Positions 11,996 to 24,089 of a stretch of 64,000 nt of DNA are shown here, one piece after another; position 1 is the first letter of the stretch; every line of letters begins with the position of its first letter. The position numbers and the translations under genes were made by a program. Below the pieces are notes generated by a model, which searched no databases, had not been told where the DNA came from, and worked only from the letters and a program-made list of their open reading frames with translations. The DNA comes from Escarpia spicata (lineage: Eukaryota > Annelida > Polychaeta > Sabellida > Siboglinidae). The stretch spans positions 58,059,133 to 58,123,132 of the forward strand of contig OZ023214.1 in NCBI GenBank assembly GCA_963995525.1, read 5' to 3'.

Positions 11996-13950
11996 ATCAA
12001 CAACCGTACAATACGGTGACCACAGACTGTTTGTAGCACATGGTGAGTCATCAACTACCCTACAATACGGTGACCACAGAGTGTTTGTAGCACATGGTGG
12101 GTCATCACCTACCATACAATACGGTGTCCACAGAGGGTTTGTAGCACATGGTGGGTCATCAACTACCCTACAATACGGTGATCACAGAGTGTTTGTAGCA
12201 CTTGGTGGGTCATCAACTACCCTGCAATACGGTGACCACAGAGTGTTTGTAGCACAGTGTGGGTCATCAACTACCCTGCAATACGGTGACCACAGAGTGT
12301 TTGTAGCACATGGTGGGTCATCAACTACCCTGCAATACGGTGACCACAGAATGTTTGTAGAACATGGTGGGTCATCAATTATCCTGCAATACGGTGACCA
12401 CAGAGTGTTTGTAGCACATGGTGGGTCATCAACTACCCAGCAATACGGTGACTACAGAGTGTTTGTAGCACATGGTGGGTCACCAACTACCCTGCAATAC
12501 GGTGACCACAGAGTGTTTGTAGCACACGGTGGGTCATCAATTACCCTGCAATACGGTGACCACAGAGTGTTTGTAGCACATGGTTGGTCATCAACTACCC
12601 TGCAATACGGTGACCACAGAGTGTTTGTAGCACATGGTGGGTCATCAACTACCCTACAATACGATGACCACAGAGTGTTTGTAGCACATGGTGGGTCATC
12701 AACTACCCTACAATACGGTGACCACAGAGTGTTTGTAGCACATGGTGAGTCATCAACTACTATTCTACAATACGGTGACCACAGAGTGTTTGTAGCACAT
12801 GGTGGGTCATCAACTACCCTACAATTCGGTGACCACAGAGTGTTTGTAGCACATGGTGAGTCATCAACTACTATTCTACAATACGGTGACCACAGAGTGT
12901 TTGTAGCACATGGTGGGTCATCACCTACCATACAATACGGTGTCCACAGAGGGTTTGTAGCACATGGTGGGTCATCAACTGCCCTACAATAAGGTAATCA
13001 CAGAGTGTTTGTAGCACTTGGTGGGTCATCAACTACCCTGCAATACGGTGACCACAGAGTGTTTGTAGCACATGGTGGGTCATCAACTACCCTGCATTAC
13101 GGTGACCACAGAGTGTTTGTAGCACATGGTGGGTCATAAACTACCCTGCAGTACGGTGACCACAGAGTGTTTGTAGCACATGGTTGGTCATCAACTACCC
13201 TGCAATACTATGACCACAGAGTGTTTGTAGCACATGGTGGGTCATCAACTACCCTGCAATACGGTGACCACAGAGTGTTTGTAGCACATGGTGAGTCATC
13301 AACTACTATTCTACAATACGATGACCACAGAGTGTTTGTAGCACATGGTGGGTCATCAACTATCCTACAATACGGTGACCACAGAGTGTTTGTAGCACAT
13401 GTTGAGTCATCAACTACTATTCTACAATACGGTGACCACAGAGTGTTTGTAGCACATGGTGGGTCATCACCTACCATACAATACGGTGTCCACAGAGGGT
13501 TTGTAGCACATGGTGGGTCATCAACTACCCTACAATACGGTGATCACAGAGTGTTTGTAGCACTTGGTGGGTCATCACTACCCTGCAATAAGGTGACCAC
13601 ATAGTGTTTGTAGCACATGGTGGGTCATCAACTACCCTGCATTACGGTGACCACAGAGTGTTTGTAGCACATGGTGGGTCATAAACTACCCTGCAGTACG
13701 GTGACCACAGAGTGTTTGTAGCACATGGTTGGTCATCAACTACCCTGCAATACTATGACCACAGAGTGTTTGTAGCACATGGTGGGTCATCAACTACCCT
13801 GCAGTACGGTGACCACAGAGGGTTTGTAGCACATGGTGGGTCATCAACTACCATGCAATACGGTGACCACAGAGTGTTTGTAGCACATGGTGGGTCATCA
13901 ACTACCATGCAATACGGTGACCACAGAGTGTTTGTAGCACATGATTGGTC
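11996..13950 (+). repeat. 1,956-bp higher-order repeat, copy 2
   Basis: This copy is almost identical to 10040-11995. Differences that I see include ACTGCCC for ACTACCC at about 12979 and the 1-bp deletion in 13551-13603, which makes this copy one base shorter. The monomer at its left end (11973-12026) has CATGATTGGTCATC on its left side and CAACAACCGTACAA on its right side, combining two variants that are separate elsewhere. Confidence 0.85.
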
Positions 13951-15978
13951 ACCAACTACCCTGCAATACGGTGACCACAGAGTGTTTGTAGTACATGGTG
14001 GGTCATCAACTACCCTACAATATGGTGACCACAGAGTGTTTGTAGCACATGGTGAGTCATCAACAACCCTACAATACGGTGACCACAGAGTGTTTGTAGC
14101 ACATGGTGGGTCATCAACTACCCTGCAATACTATGACCGCAGAGTGTTTGTAGCACATGGTGGGTCATGAACTACCCTACAATACGGTGACCACAGAGTG
14201 TTTGTAGCACATGGTGAGTCATCAACAACCCTACAATACGGTGACCACAGAGTGTTTGTAGCACACGGTGGGTCATCAACTACCCTGCATTACGGTGACC
14301 ACAGAGTGTTTGTAGCACATGGTGGGTCATCAACTACCCTGCAGTACTGTGACCACAGAGGGTTTGTAGCACATGGTTGGTCATCAACTACCTTGCAATA
14401 CGGTGACCACAGAGTGTTTGTAGCATATGGTTGGTCATCAACTACCCTGCAATACGGTGAACACAGAGTGTTTGTAGCACATGGTGGGTTATCAACTACC
14501 CTGCAATACGGTGACCACAGAGTGTTTGTAGTACATGGTGGGTCATCAACTACCCTGCAATACGGTGACTACAGGGTGTTTGTAGCACATGGTGAGTCAT
14601 CAACAACCCTACAATACGGTGACCACAGAGTGTTTGTAGCACATGGTGAATCATCAACAACCGTACAATACGGTGACCACAGACTGTTTGTTGCACATGG
14701 TGAGTCATCAACTACCCTACAAAACGGTGACCACAGAGTTTTTGTAGCACATGGTGGGTCATCAACTACCCTACAAAACGGTGAACACAGAGTGTTTGTT
14801 GCACATGGTGGGTCATAAATTATCCTGCAATACGGTGACCACAGAGTGTTTGTAGCACATGGTGAGTCATCAACTACCCTACAGTACGGTGACCACAGAG
14901 TGTTTGTAGCACATGGTGGGTCATCACCTACCATGCAATACGGTGTCCACAGAGGGTTTGTAGCACATGGTGGGTCATCAACTACCCTACAATACGGTGA
15001 TCACAGAGTGTTTGTAGCACTTGGTGGGTCATCAACTACCCTGCAATACGGTGACCACAGAGTGTTTGTAGCACAGTGTGGGTCATCAACTACCCTGCAA
15101 TACGGTGACCACAGAGTGTTTGTAGCACATGGTGGGTCATCAACTACCCTGCAATACGGTGACCACAGATTGTTTGTAGCACATGGTTGGTCATCAACTA
15201 CCCTGCAATACGGTGACCACAGAGTGTTTGTAGCACATGGTGGGTCATCAACTACCCTACAATACGGTGACCACAGAGTGTTTGTAGCACATGGTGGGTC
15301 ATCAACTACCCTACAATACGGTGAACACAGAGTGTTTGTAGCACATGGTGAGTCATCAACTACCCTACAGTACGGTGAAAACAGAGTGTTTGTAGCACAT
15401 GGTGGGTCATCAACTACCCTGCATTACGGTGACCACAGAGTGTTTGAAGCACATGGTGGGTCATCAACTACCCTGCAGTACGGTGACCACAGAGGGTTTC
15501 TAGCACATGGTGGGTCATCAACTACCCTGCAATACGGTGACCACAGAGTGTTTGTAGCAAATGGTTGGTCATCAACTACCCTGCAATACGGTGACCACAG
15601 AGTGTTTATAGCATATGGTGGGTTATCAACTATCCTGCAATAAGGTGACCACAGAGTTTTTGTAGCACATGGTGAGTCATCAACAACCCTACAATACGGT
15701 GACCACAGAGTGTTTGTAGCACATGGTGAGTCATCAACAACCCTACAATACCGTGACCACAGAGTGTTTGTAGCACATGGTGTGTCATCAACTACCCTAC
15801 AATACGGTGACCACATAGTGTTTGTAGCACATGGTGAGTCATCAACTACCCTACAGTACGGTGACCACAGAGTGTTTGTAGCACATGGTGGGTCATCAAC
15901 TACCCTGCATTACGGTGACCACAGAGTGTTTGTAGCACATGGTGGGTCATAAACTACCCTGCAGTACGGTGACCACAG
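13166..15978 (+). repeat. About 2.81-kb higher-order repeat, copy 1
   Basis: Offsets to copy 2 are 2,813 at 13167, 2,814 at 13712 (after the 53-bp monomer) and 2,760 from 14198 onwards. Copy 1 carries two consecutive CTACCATGCAATACGG monomers near 13.85 kb where copy 2 has one, which accounts for the 54-bp step. The match to copy 2 continues to about 15.95 kb. Confidence 0.75.
13551..13603 (+). repeat. 53-bp monomer with a 1-bp deletion
   Basis: GGGTCATCACTACCC replaces GGGTCATCAACTACCC, losing one A at monomer position 27-28. The equivalent monomer 1,956 bp upstream (from 11595) is full length, so the deletion happened after the 1,956-bp duplication or was not fixed in both copies. It is the only 53-bp monomer in the window. 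Confidence 0.85.
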
Positions 15979-18790
15979 AGTGTTTGTAGCACATGGTTGG
16001 TCATCAACTACCCTGCAATAATATGACCACAGAGTGTTTGTAGCACATGGTGGGTCATCAACTACCCTGCAATACGGTGACCACAGAGTGTTTGTAGCAC
16101 ATGGTGAGTCATCAACTACTATTCTACAATACGATGACCACAGAGTGTTTTTAGCACATGGTGGGTCATCAACTACCCTACAATACGGTGACCACAGAGT
16201 GTTTGTAGCACATGTTGAGTCATCAACTACTATTCTACAATACGGTGACCACAGAGTGTTTGTAGCACATGGTGGGTCATCACCTACCATACAATACGGT
16301 GTCCACAGAGGGTTTGTAGCACATGGTGGGTCATCAACTACCCTACAATACGGTGATCACAGAGTGTTTGTAGCACTTGGTGGGTCATCAACTACCCTGC
16401 AATACGGTGACCACAGAGTGTTTGTAGCACATGGTGGGTCATCAACTACCCTGCATTACGGTGACCACAGAGTGTTTGTAGCACATGGTGGGTCATAAAC
16501 TACCCTGCAGTACGGTGACCACAGAGTGTTTGTAGCACATGGTTGGTCATCAACTACCCTGCAATACTATGACCACAGAGTGTTTGTAGCACATGGTGGG
16601 TCATCAACTACCCTGCAGTACGGTGACCACAGAGGGTTTGTAGCACATGGTGGGTCATCAACTACCATGCAATACGGTGACCACATAGTGTTTGTAGCAC
16701 ATGATTGGTCACCAACTACCCTGCAATACGGTGACCACAGAGTGTTTGTAGTACATGGTGGGTCATCAACTACCCTACAATATGGTGACCACAGAGTGTT
16801 TGTAGCACATGGTGAGTCATCAACAACCCTACAATACGGTGACCACAGAGTGTTTGTAGCACATGGTGGGTCATCAACTACCCTGCAATACTATGACCGC
16901 AGAGTGTTTGTAGCACATGGTGGGTCATGAACTACCCTACAATACGGTGACCACAGAGTGTTTGTAGCACATGGTGAGTCATCAACAACCCTACAATACG
17001 GTGACCACAGAGTGTTTGTAGCACACGGTGGGTCATCAACTACCCTGCATTACGGTGACCACAGAGTGTTTGTAGCACATGGTGGGTCATCAACTACCCT
17101 GCAGTACGGTGACCACAGAGGGTTTGTAGCACATGGTTGGTCATCAACTACCCTGCAATACGGTGACCACAGAGTGTTTGTAGCATATGGTTGGTCATCA
17201 ACTACCCTGCAATACGGTGAACACAGAGTGTTTGTAGCACATGGTGGGTTATCAACTACCCTGCAATACGGTGACCACAGAGTGTTTGTAGTACATGGTG
17301 GGTCATCAACTACCCTGCAATACGGTGACTACAGGGTGTTTGTAGCACATGGTGAGTCATCAACAACCCTACAATACGGTGACCACAGAGTGTTTGTAGC
17401 ACATGGTGAATCATCAACAACCGTACAATACGGTGACCACAGACTGTTTGTAGCACATGGTGAGTCATCAACTACCCTACAAAACGGTGACCACAGAGTT
17501 TTTGTAGCACATGGTGGGTCATCAACTACCCTACAATACGGTGAACACAGAGTGTTTGTTGCACATGGTGGGTCATCAATTATCCTGCAATACGGTGACC
17601 ACAGAGTGTTTGTAGCACATGGTGAGTCATCAACTACCCTACAATACGGTGACCACAGAGTGTTTGTAGCACATGGTGGGTCATCACCTACCATGCAATA
17701 CGGTGTCCACAGAGGGTTTGTAGCACATGGTGGGTCATCAACTACCCTACAATACGGTGATCACAGAGTGTTTGTAGCACTTGGTGGGTCATCAACTACC
17801 CTGCAATACGGTGACCACAGAGTGTTTGTAGCACAGTGTGGGTCATCAACTACCCTGCAATACGGTGACCACAGAGTGTTTGTAGCACATGGTGGGTCAT
17901 CAACTACCCTGCAATACGGTGACCACAGATTGTTTGTAGCACATGGTTGGTCATCAACTACCCTGCAATACGGTGACCACAGAGTGTTTGTAGCACATGG
18001 TGGGTCATCAACTACCCTACAATACGGTGACCACAGAGTGTTTGTAGCACATGGTGGGTCATCAACTACCCTACAATACGGTGAACACAGAGTGTTTGTA
18101 GCACATGGTGAGTCATCAACTACCCTACAGTACGGTGAAAACAGAGTGTTTGTAGCACATGGTGGGTCATCAACTACCCTGCATTACGGTGACCACAGAG
18201 TGTTTGAAGCACATGGTGGGTCATCATCTACCCTGCAGTACGGTGACCACAGAGGGTTTCTAGCACATGGTGGGTCATCAACTACCCTGCAATACGGTGA
18301 CCACAGAGTGTTTGTAGCAAATGGTTGGTCATCAACTACCCTGCAATACGGTGACCACAGAGTGTTTATAGCATATGGTGGGTTATCAACTATCCTGCAA
18401 TAAGGTGACCACAGAGTTTTTGTAGCACATGGTGAGTCATCAACAACCCTACAATACGGTGACCACAGAGTGTTTGTAGCACATGGTGAGTCATCAACAA
18501 CCCTAGAATACGGTGACCACAGAGTGTTTGTAGCACATGGTGTGTCATCAACTACCCTACAATACGGTGACCACATAGTGTTTGTAGCACATGGTGAGTC
18601 ATCAACTACCCTACAGTACGGTGACCACAGAGTGTTTGTAGCACATGGTGGGTCATCAACTACCCTGCATTACGGTGACCACAGAGTGTTTGTAGCACAT
18701 GGTGGGTCATCAACTACCCTGCAGTACGGTGACCACAGAGTGTTTGTAGCACATGGTTGGTCATCAACTACCCTGCAATACGGTGACCAC
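15979..18790 (+). repeat. About 2.81-kb higher-order repeat, copy 2
   Basis: This repeats the variant order of copy 1, including the CAAAACGG, GAACACAG and GTTGCACATGG markers near 17.5 kb. Copy 2 lacks the TAA seen in copy 1 at 14815-14819 (GGGTCATAAATT becomes GGGTCATCAATT at 17570), so open frames run through here. The match ends near 18.79 kb. Confidence 0.7.
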
Positions 18791-21599
18791 AGAGTGTTTG
18801 TAGCACATGGTGGGTCATCAACTACCCTGCAGTACGGTGACCACAGAGGGTTTGTAGCACATGGTGGGTCATCAACTAGCCTGCAATACGGTGACCACAT
18901 AGTGTTTGTAGCACATGATTGGTCACCAACTACCCTGCAATACGGTGACCACAGAGTGTTTGTAGTACATGGTGGGTCATCAACTACCCTACAATACGGT
19001 GACCACAGAGTGTTTGTAGCACATGGTGAGTCATCAACAACCCTACAATACGGTGACCACAGAGTGTTTGTAGCACATGGTGGGTCATCAACTACCCTGC
19101 AATACGGTGACCGCAGAGTGTTTGTAGCACATGGTGGGTCATGAACTACCCTACAATACGGTGACCACACAGTGTTTGTAGCACATTGTGAGTCATCAAC
19201 AACCCTACAATACGGTGACCACAGAGTGTTTGTAGCACACGGTGGGTCATCAACTACCCTGCATTACGGTGACCACAGCGTGTTTGTAGCACATGGTGGG
19301 TCATCAACTACCCTGCAGTACGGTGACCACAGAGGGTTTGTAGCACATGGTGGGTCATCAACTACCCTGCAATACGGTGACCACACAGTGTTTGTAGCAT
19401 ATGGTTGGTCATCAACTACCCTGTAATACGGTGAACACAGAGTGTTTGTAGCACATGGTGGGTTATCAACTACCCTGCAATACGGTGACCACAGAGTGTT
19501 TGTAGTACATGGTGGGTCATCAACTACCCTGCAATACGGTGACTACAGGGTGTTTGTAGCACATGGTGAGTCATCAACAACCCTACAATACGGTGACCAC
19601 AGAGTGTTTGTAGCACATGGTGAATCATCAACAACCGTACAATACGGTGACCACAAACTGTTTGTAGCACATGGTGAGTCATCAACTACCCTACAAAACG
19701 GTGACCACAGAGTTTTTGTAGCACATGGTGGGTCATCAACTACCCTACAATACGGTGAACACAGAGTGTTTGTTGCACATGGTGGGTCATAAATTATCCT
19801 GCAATACGGTGACCACAGAGTGTTTGTAGCACATGGTGAGTCATCAACTACCCTACAATACGGTGACCACAGAGTGTTTGTAGCACATGGTGGGTCATCA
19901 CCTACCATACAATACGGTGTCCACAGAGGGTTTGTAGCACATGGTGGGTCATCAACTACCCTACAATACGGTGATCACAGAGTGTTTGTAGCACTTGGTG
20001 GGTTATCAACTACCCTGCAATACGGTGACCACAGAGTGTTTGTAGCACAGTGTGGGTCATCAACTACCCTGCAATACGGTGACCACAGAGTGTTTGTAGC
20101 ACATGGTGGGTCATCAACTACCCTGCAATACGGTGACCACAGAGTGTTTGTAGCACATGGTTGGTCATCAACTACCCTGCAATACGGTGACCACAGAGTG
20201 TTTGTAGCACATGGTGGGTCATCAACTACCCTACAATACGGTGACCACAGAGTGTTTGTAGCACATGGTGGGTCATCAACTACCCTACAATACGGTGACC
20301 ACAGAGTGTTTGTAGCACATGGTGAGTCATCAACAACACTAAAATACGGTGACCAAAGAATGTTTGTAGCACATGGTGAGTCATCAACTACCCTACAATA
20401 CGGTGACCACAGAGTGTTTGTAGCACATGGTGAGTCATCAACTACCCTACAATACGGTGACCACAGAGTGTTTGTAGCACATAGTGGGTCATCAACTACC
20501 CTGCAATACGGTGACCACATAGTGTTTGTAGCACATGATTGGTCACCAACTACCCTGCATTACGGTGACCACAGAGTGTTTGTAGTACATGGTGGGTCAT
20601 CAACTACCCTACAATACGGTGACCACAGAGTGTTTGTAGCACATGGTGAGTCATCAACAACCCTACAATACGGTGACCACAGAGTGTTTGAAGCACATGG
20701 TGGGTCATCAACTACCCTGCAATACGGTGACCACAGAGTGTTTGTAGCACATGGTGGGTCATCAACTACCATACAATACGGTGACCACAGAGTGTTTGTA
20801 GCACATGGTGAGTCATCAACTACCCTACAGTACGGTGACAACAGAGTGTTTGTAGCACATGGTGGGTCATCAACTACCCTGCATTACCGTGACCACAGAG
20901 TGTTTGTAGCACATGGTGGGTCATCAACTACCCTGCAGTACGGTGACCACAGAGGGTTTCTAGCACATGGTGGGTCATCAACTACCCTGTAATACGGTGA
21001 CCACAGAGTGTTTGTAGCAAATGGTTGGTCATCAACTAGCCTGCAATACGGTGACCACTGAGTGTTTATAGCACATGGTGGGTTATCAACTACCCTGCAA
21101 TACGGTGACCACAGAGTGTTTGTAGCACATGATGAGTCATCAACAACCCTACAATACGGTGACCACAGAGTGTTTGTAGCACATGGTGAGTCATCACCAA
21201 CCCTACAATACGGTGACCACAGTGTGTTTGTAGCACATGGTGAGTCATCACCAACCTTACAATACGGTGACCACAGAGTGTTTGTAGCACATGGTGTGTC
21301 ATCAACTACCCTACAATACGGTGACCACAGAGTGTTTGTAGCACATGGTGAGTCATTAACAACCCTACAAAACGGTGACCACAGAGTGTTTGTAGCACAT
21401 GGTGGGTCATCAACTACCCTGCAATACGGTGACCACAAAGTGTTTGTAGCACATCGTGGGTCATGAACTACCATACAATACGGTGACCACAGAGTGTTTG
21501 TAGCACATGGTGAGTCATCAACTACCCTACAGTACGGTGACAACAGAGTGTTTGTAGCACATGGTGGGTCATCAACTACCCTGCATTACGGTGACCACA

Positions 21600-22844
21600 G
21601 AGTGTTTGTAGCACATGGTGGGTCATCAACTACCCTGTAGTACGGTGACCACAGAGGGTTTCTAGCACATGGTGGGTCATCAACTACCCTGCAATACGGT
21701 GACCACAGAGTGTTTGTAGCAAATGGTTGGTCATCAACTACCCTGCAATACGGTGACCACAGAGTGTTTATAGCACATGGTGGGTTATCAACTACCCTGC
21801 AATAAGGTGACCACAGAGTATTTGTAGCACATGGTGAGTCATCAACTACCCTGCAATACGGTGACTACAGGGTGTTTGTAGCACATGGTGAGTCATCAAC
21901 AACCCTACAATACGGTGACCACAGAGTGTTTGTAGCACATGGTGAATCATCAACAACCGTACAATACGGTGACCACAGATTGTTTGTAGCACATGGTGAG
22001 TCATCAACTACCCTACAATACGGTGACCACAGAGTGTTTGTAGCACATGGTGGGTCATCACCTACCATACAATACGGTGTCCACAGAGGGTTTGTAGCAC
22101 ATGGTGGGTCATCAACTACCCTACAATACGGTGATCACAGAGTGTTTGTAGCACTTGGTGGGTCATCAACTACCCTGCAATACGGTGACCACAGAGTGTT
22201 TGTAGCACAGTGTGGGTCATCAACTACCCTGCAATACGGTGACCACAGAGTGTTTGTAGCACATGGTGGGTCATCAACTACCCTACAATACGATGACCAC
22301 AGAGTGTTTGTAGCACATGGTGGGTCATCAACTACCCTACAATACGATGACCACAGAGTGTTTGTAGCACATGGTGGGTCATCAACTACCCTACAATACG
22401 ATGACCACAGAGTGTTTGTAGCACATGGTGGGTCATCAACTACCCTACAATACGGTGACCACAGAGTGTGTGTAGCACATGGTGAGTCATCAACTACTAT
22501 TCTACAATACGGTGACCACAGAGTGTTTGTAGCACATGGTGGGTCATCACCTACCATACAATACGTTGTCCACAGAGGGTTTGTAGCACATGGTGGGTCA
22601 TCAACTACCCTACAATACGGTGATCACAGAGTGTTTGTAGCACTTGGTGGGTCATCAACTACCCTGCAATACGGTGACCACAGAGTGTTTGTAGCACATG
22701 GTGGGTCATCAACTACCCTGCAATACGGTGACCACAGAGTGTTTGTAGCACATGGTGGGTCATCAACTACCCGGCAATACGGTGACCAAAGAGTGTTTGT
22801 AGCACATGGAGGGTCATCAACTACCCTACAATACGGTGACCACA
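21600..22844 (+). repeat. 1,245-bp higher-order repeat, copy 1
   Basis: The unit is 23 monomers, one of 57 bp (22466). The markers CTGTAGTACGG, GGGTTTCTAGC, GTGACTACAGGG, three consecutive CGATGACC monomers and GTGTGTGTAGC recur 1,245 bp downstream. The crossover lies within 22835-22877, where both parental sequences agree. Confidence 0.85.
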
Positions 22845-24089
22845 GAGTGTTTGTAGCACATGGTGGGTCATCAACTACCCTGTAGTACGGTGACCACAGA
22901 GGGTTTCTAGCACATGGTGGGTCATCAACTACCCTGCAATACGGTGACCACAGAGTGTTTGTAGCAAATGGTTGGTCATCAACTACCCTGCAATACGGTG
23001 ACCACAGAGTGTTTATAGCACATGGTGGGTTATCAACTACCCTGCAATAAGGTGACCACAGAGTATTTGTAGCACATGGTGAGTCATCAACTACCCTGCA
23101 ATACGGTGACTACAGGGTGTTTGTAGCACATGGTGAGTCATCAACAACCCTACAATACGGTGACCACAGAGTGTTTGTAGCACATGGTGAATCATCAACA
23201 ACCGTACAATACGGTGACCACAGATTGTTTGTAGCACATGGTGAGTCATCAACTACCCTACAATACGGTGACCACAGAGTGTTTGTAGCACATGGTGGGT
23301 CATCACCTACCATACAATACGGTGTCCACAGAGGGTTTGTAGCACATGGTGGGTCATCAACTACCCTACAATACGGTGATCACAGAGTGTTTGTAGCACT
23401 TGGTGGGTCATCAACTACCCTGCAATACGGTGACCACAGAGTGTTTGTAGCACAGTGTGGGTCATCAACTACCCTGCAATACGGTGACCACAGAGTGTTT
23501 GTAGCACATGGTGGGTCATCAACTACCCTACAATACGATGACCACAGAGTGTTTGTAGCACATGGTGGGTCATCAACTACCCTACAATACGATGACCACA
23601 GAGTGTTTGTAGCACATGGTGGGTCATCAACTACCCTACAATACGATGACCACAGAGTGTTTGTAGCACATGGTGGGTCATCAACTACCCTACAATACGG
23701 TGACCACAGAGTGTGTGTAGCACATGGTGAGTCATCAACTACTATTCTACAATACGGTGACCACAGAGTGTTTGTAGCACATGGTGGGTCATCACCTACC
23801 ATACAATACGTTGTCCACAGAGGGTTTGTAGCACATGGTGGGTCATCAACTACCCTACAATACGGTGATCACAGAGTGTTTGTAGCACTTGGTGGGTCAT
23901 CAACTACCCTGCAATACGGTGACCACAGAGTGTTTGTAGCACATGGTGGGTCATCAACTACCCTGCAATACGGTGACCACAGAGTGTTTGTAGCACATGG
24001 TGGGTCATCAACTACCCGGCAATACGGTGACCAAAGAGTGTTTGTAGCACATGGAGGGTCATCAACTACCCTACAATACGGTGACCACA
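22845..24089 (+). repeat. 1,245-bp higher-order repeat, copy 2
   Basis: This copy is near-identical to 21600-22844, including private changes such as CATGGAGGGTC (22806 and 24051) and GTGTGTGTAGC (22466 and 23711). These private changes are absent from the related stretch at 25.2-26.4 kb, which suggests a recent duplication. The joint monomer is 22847-22900. Confidence 0.85.

Larger units (their letters stand above)
9691..20750 (+). repeat. Block family Q, first copy (Q1)
   Basis: The 57-bp monomers here come in pairs with one 54-bp monomer between them (pairs starting 10773, 11319, 12729, 13275, 16088). Other Q markers are CAATACTATGACC (a TA replacing GG in the CGG of positions 42-44), GGGTCATAAAC and the CATGATTGGTCACC monomer. 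The stretch 14198-15.9 kb recurs at 51306 (offset 37,108) and 16958-19.8 kb recurs at 58338 (offset 41,380). Block limits are approximate. No gene is present. Confidence 0.6.
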
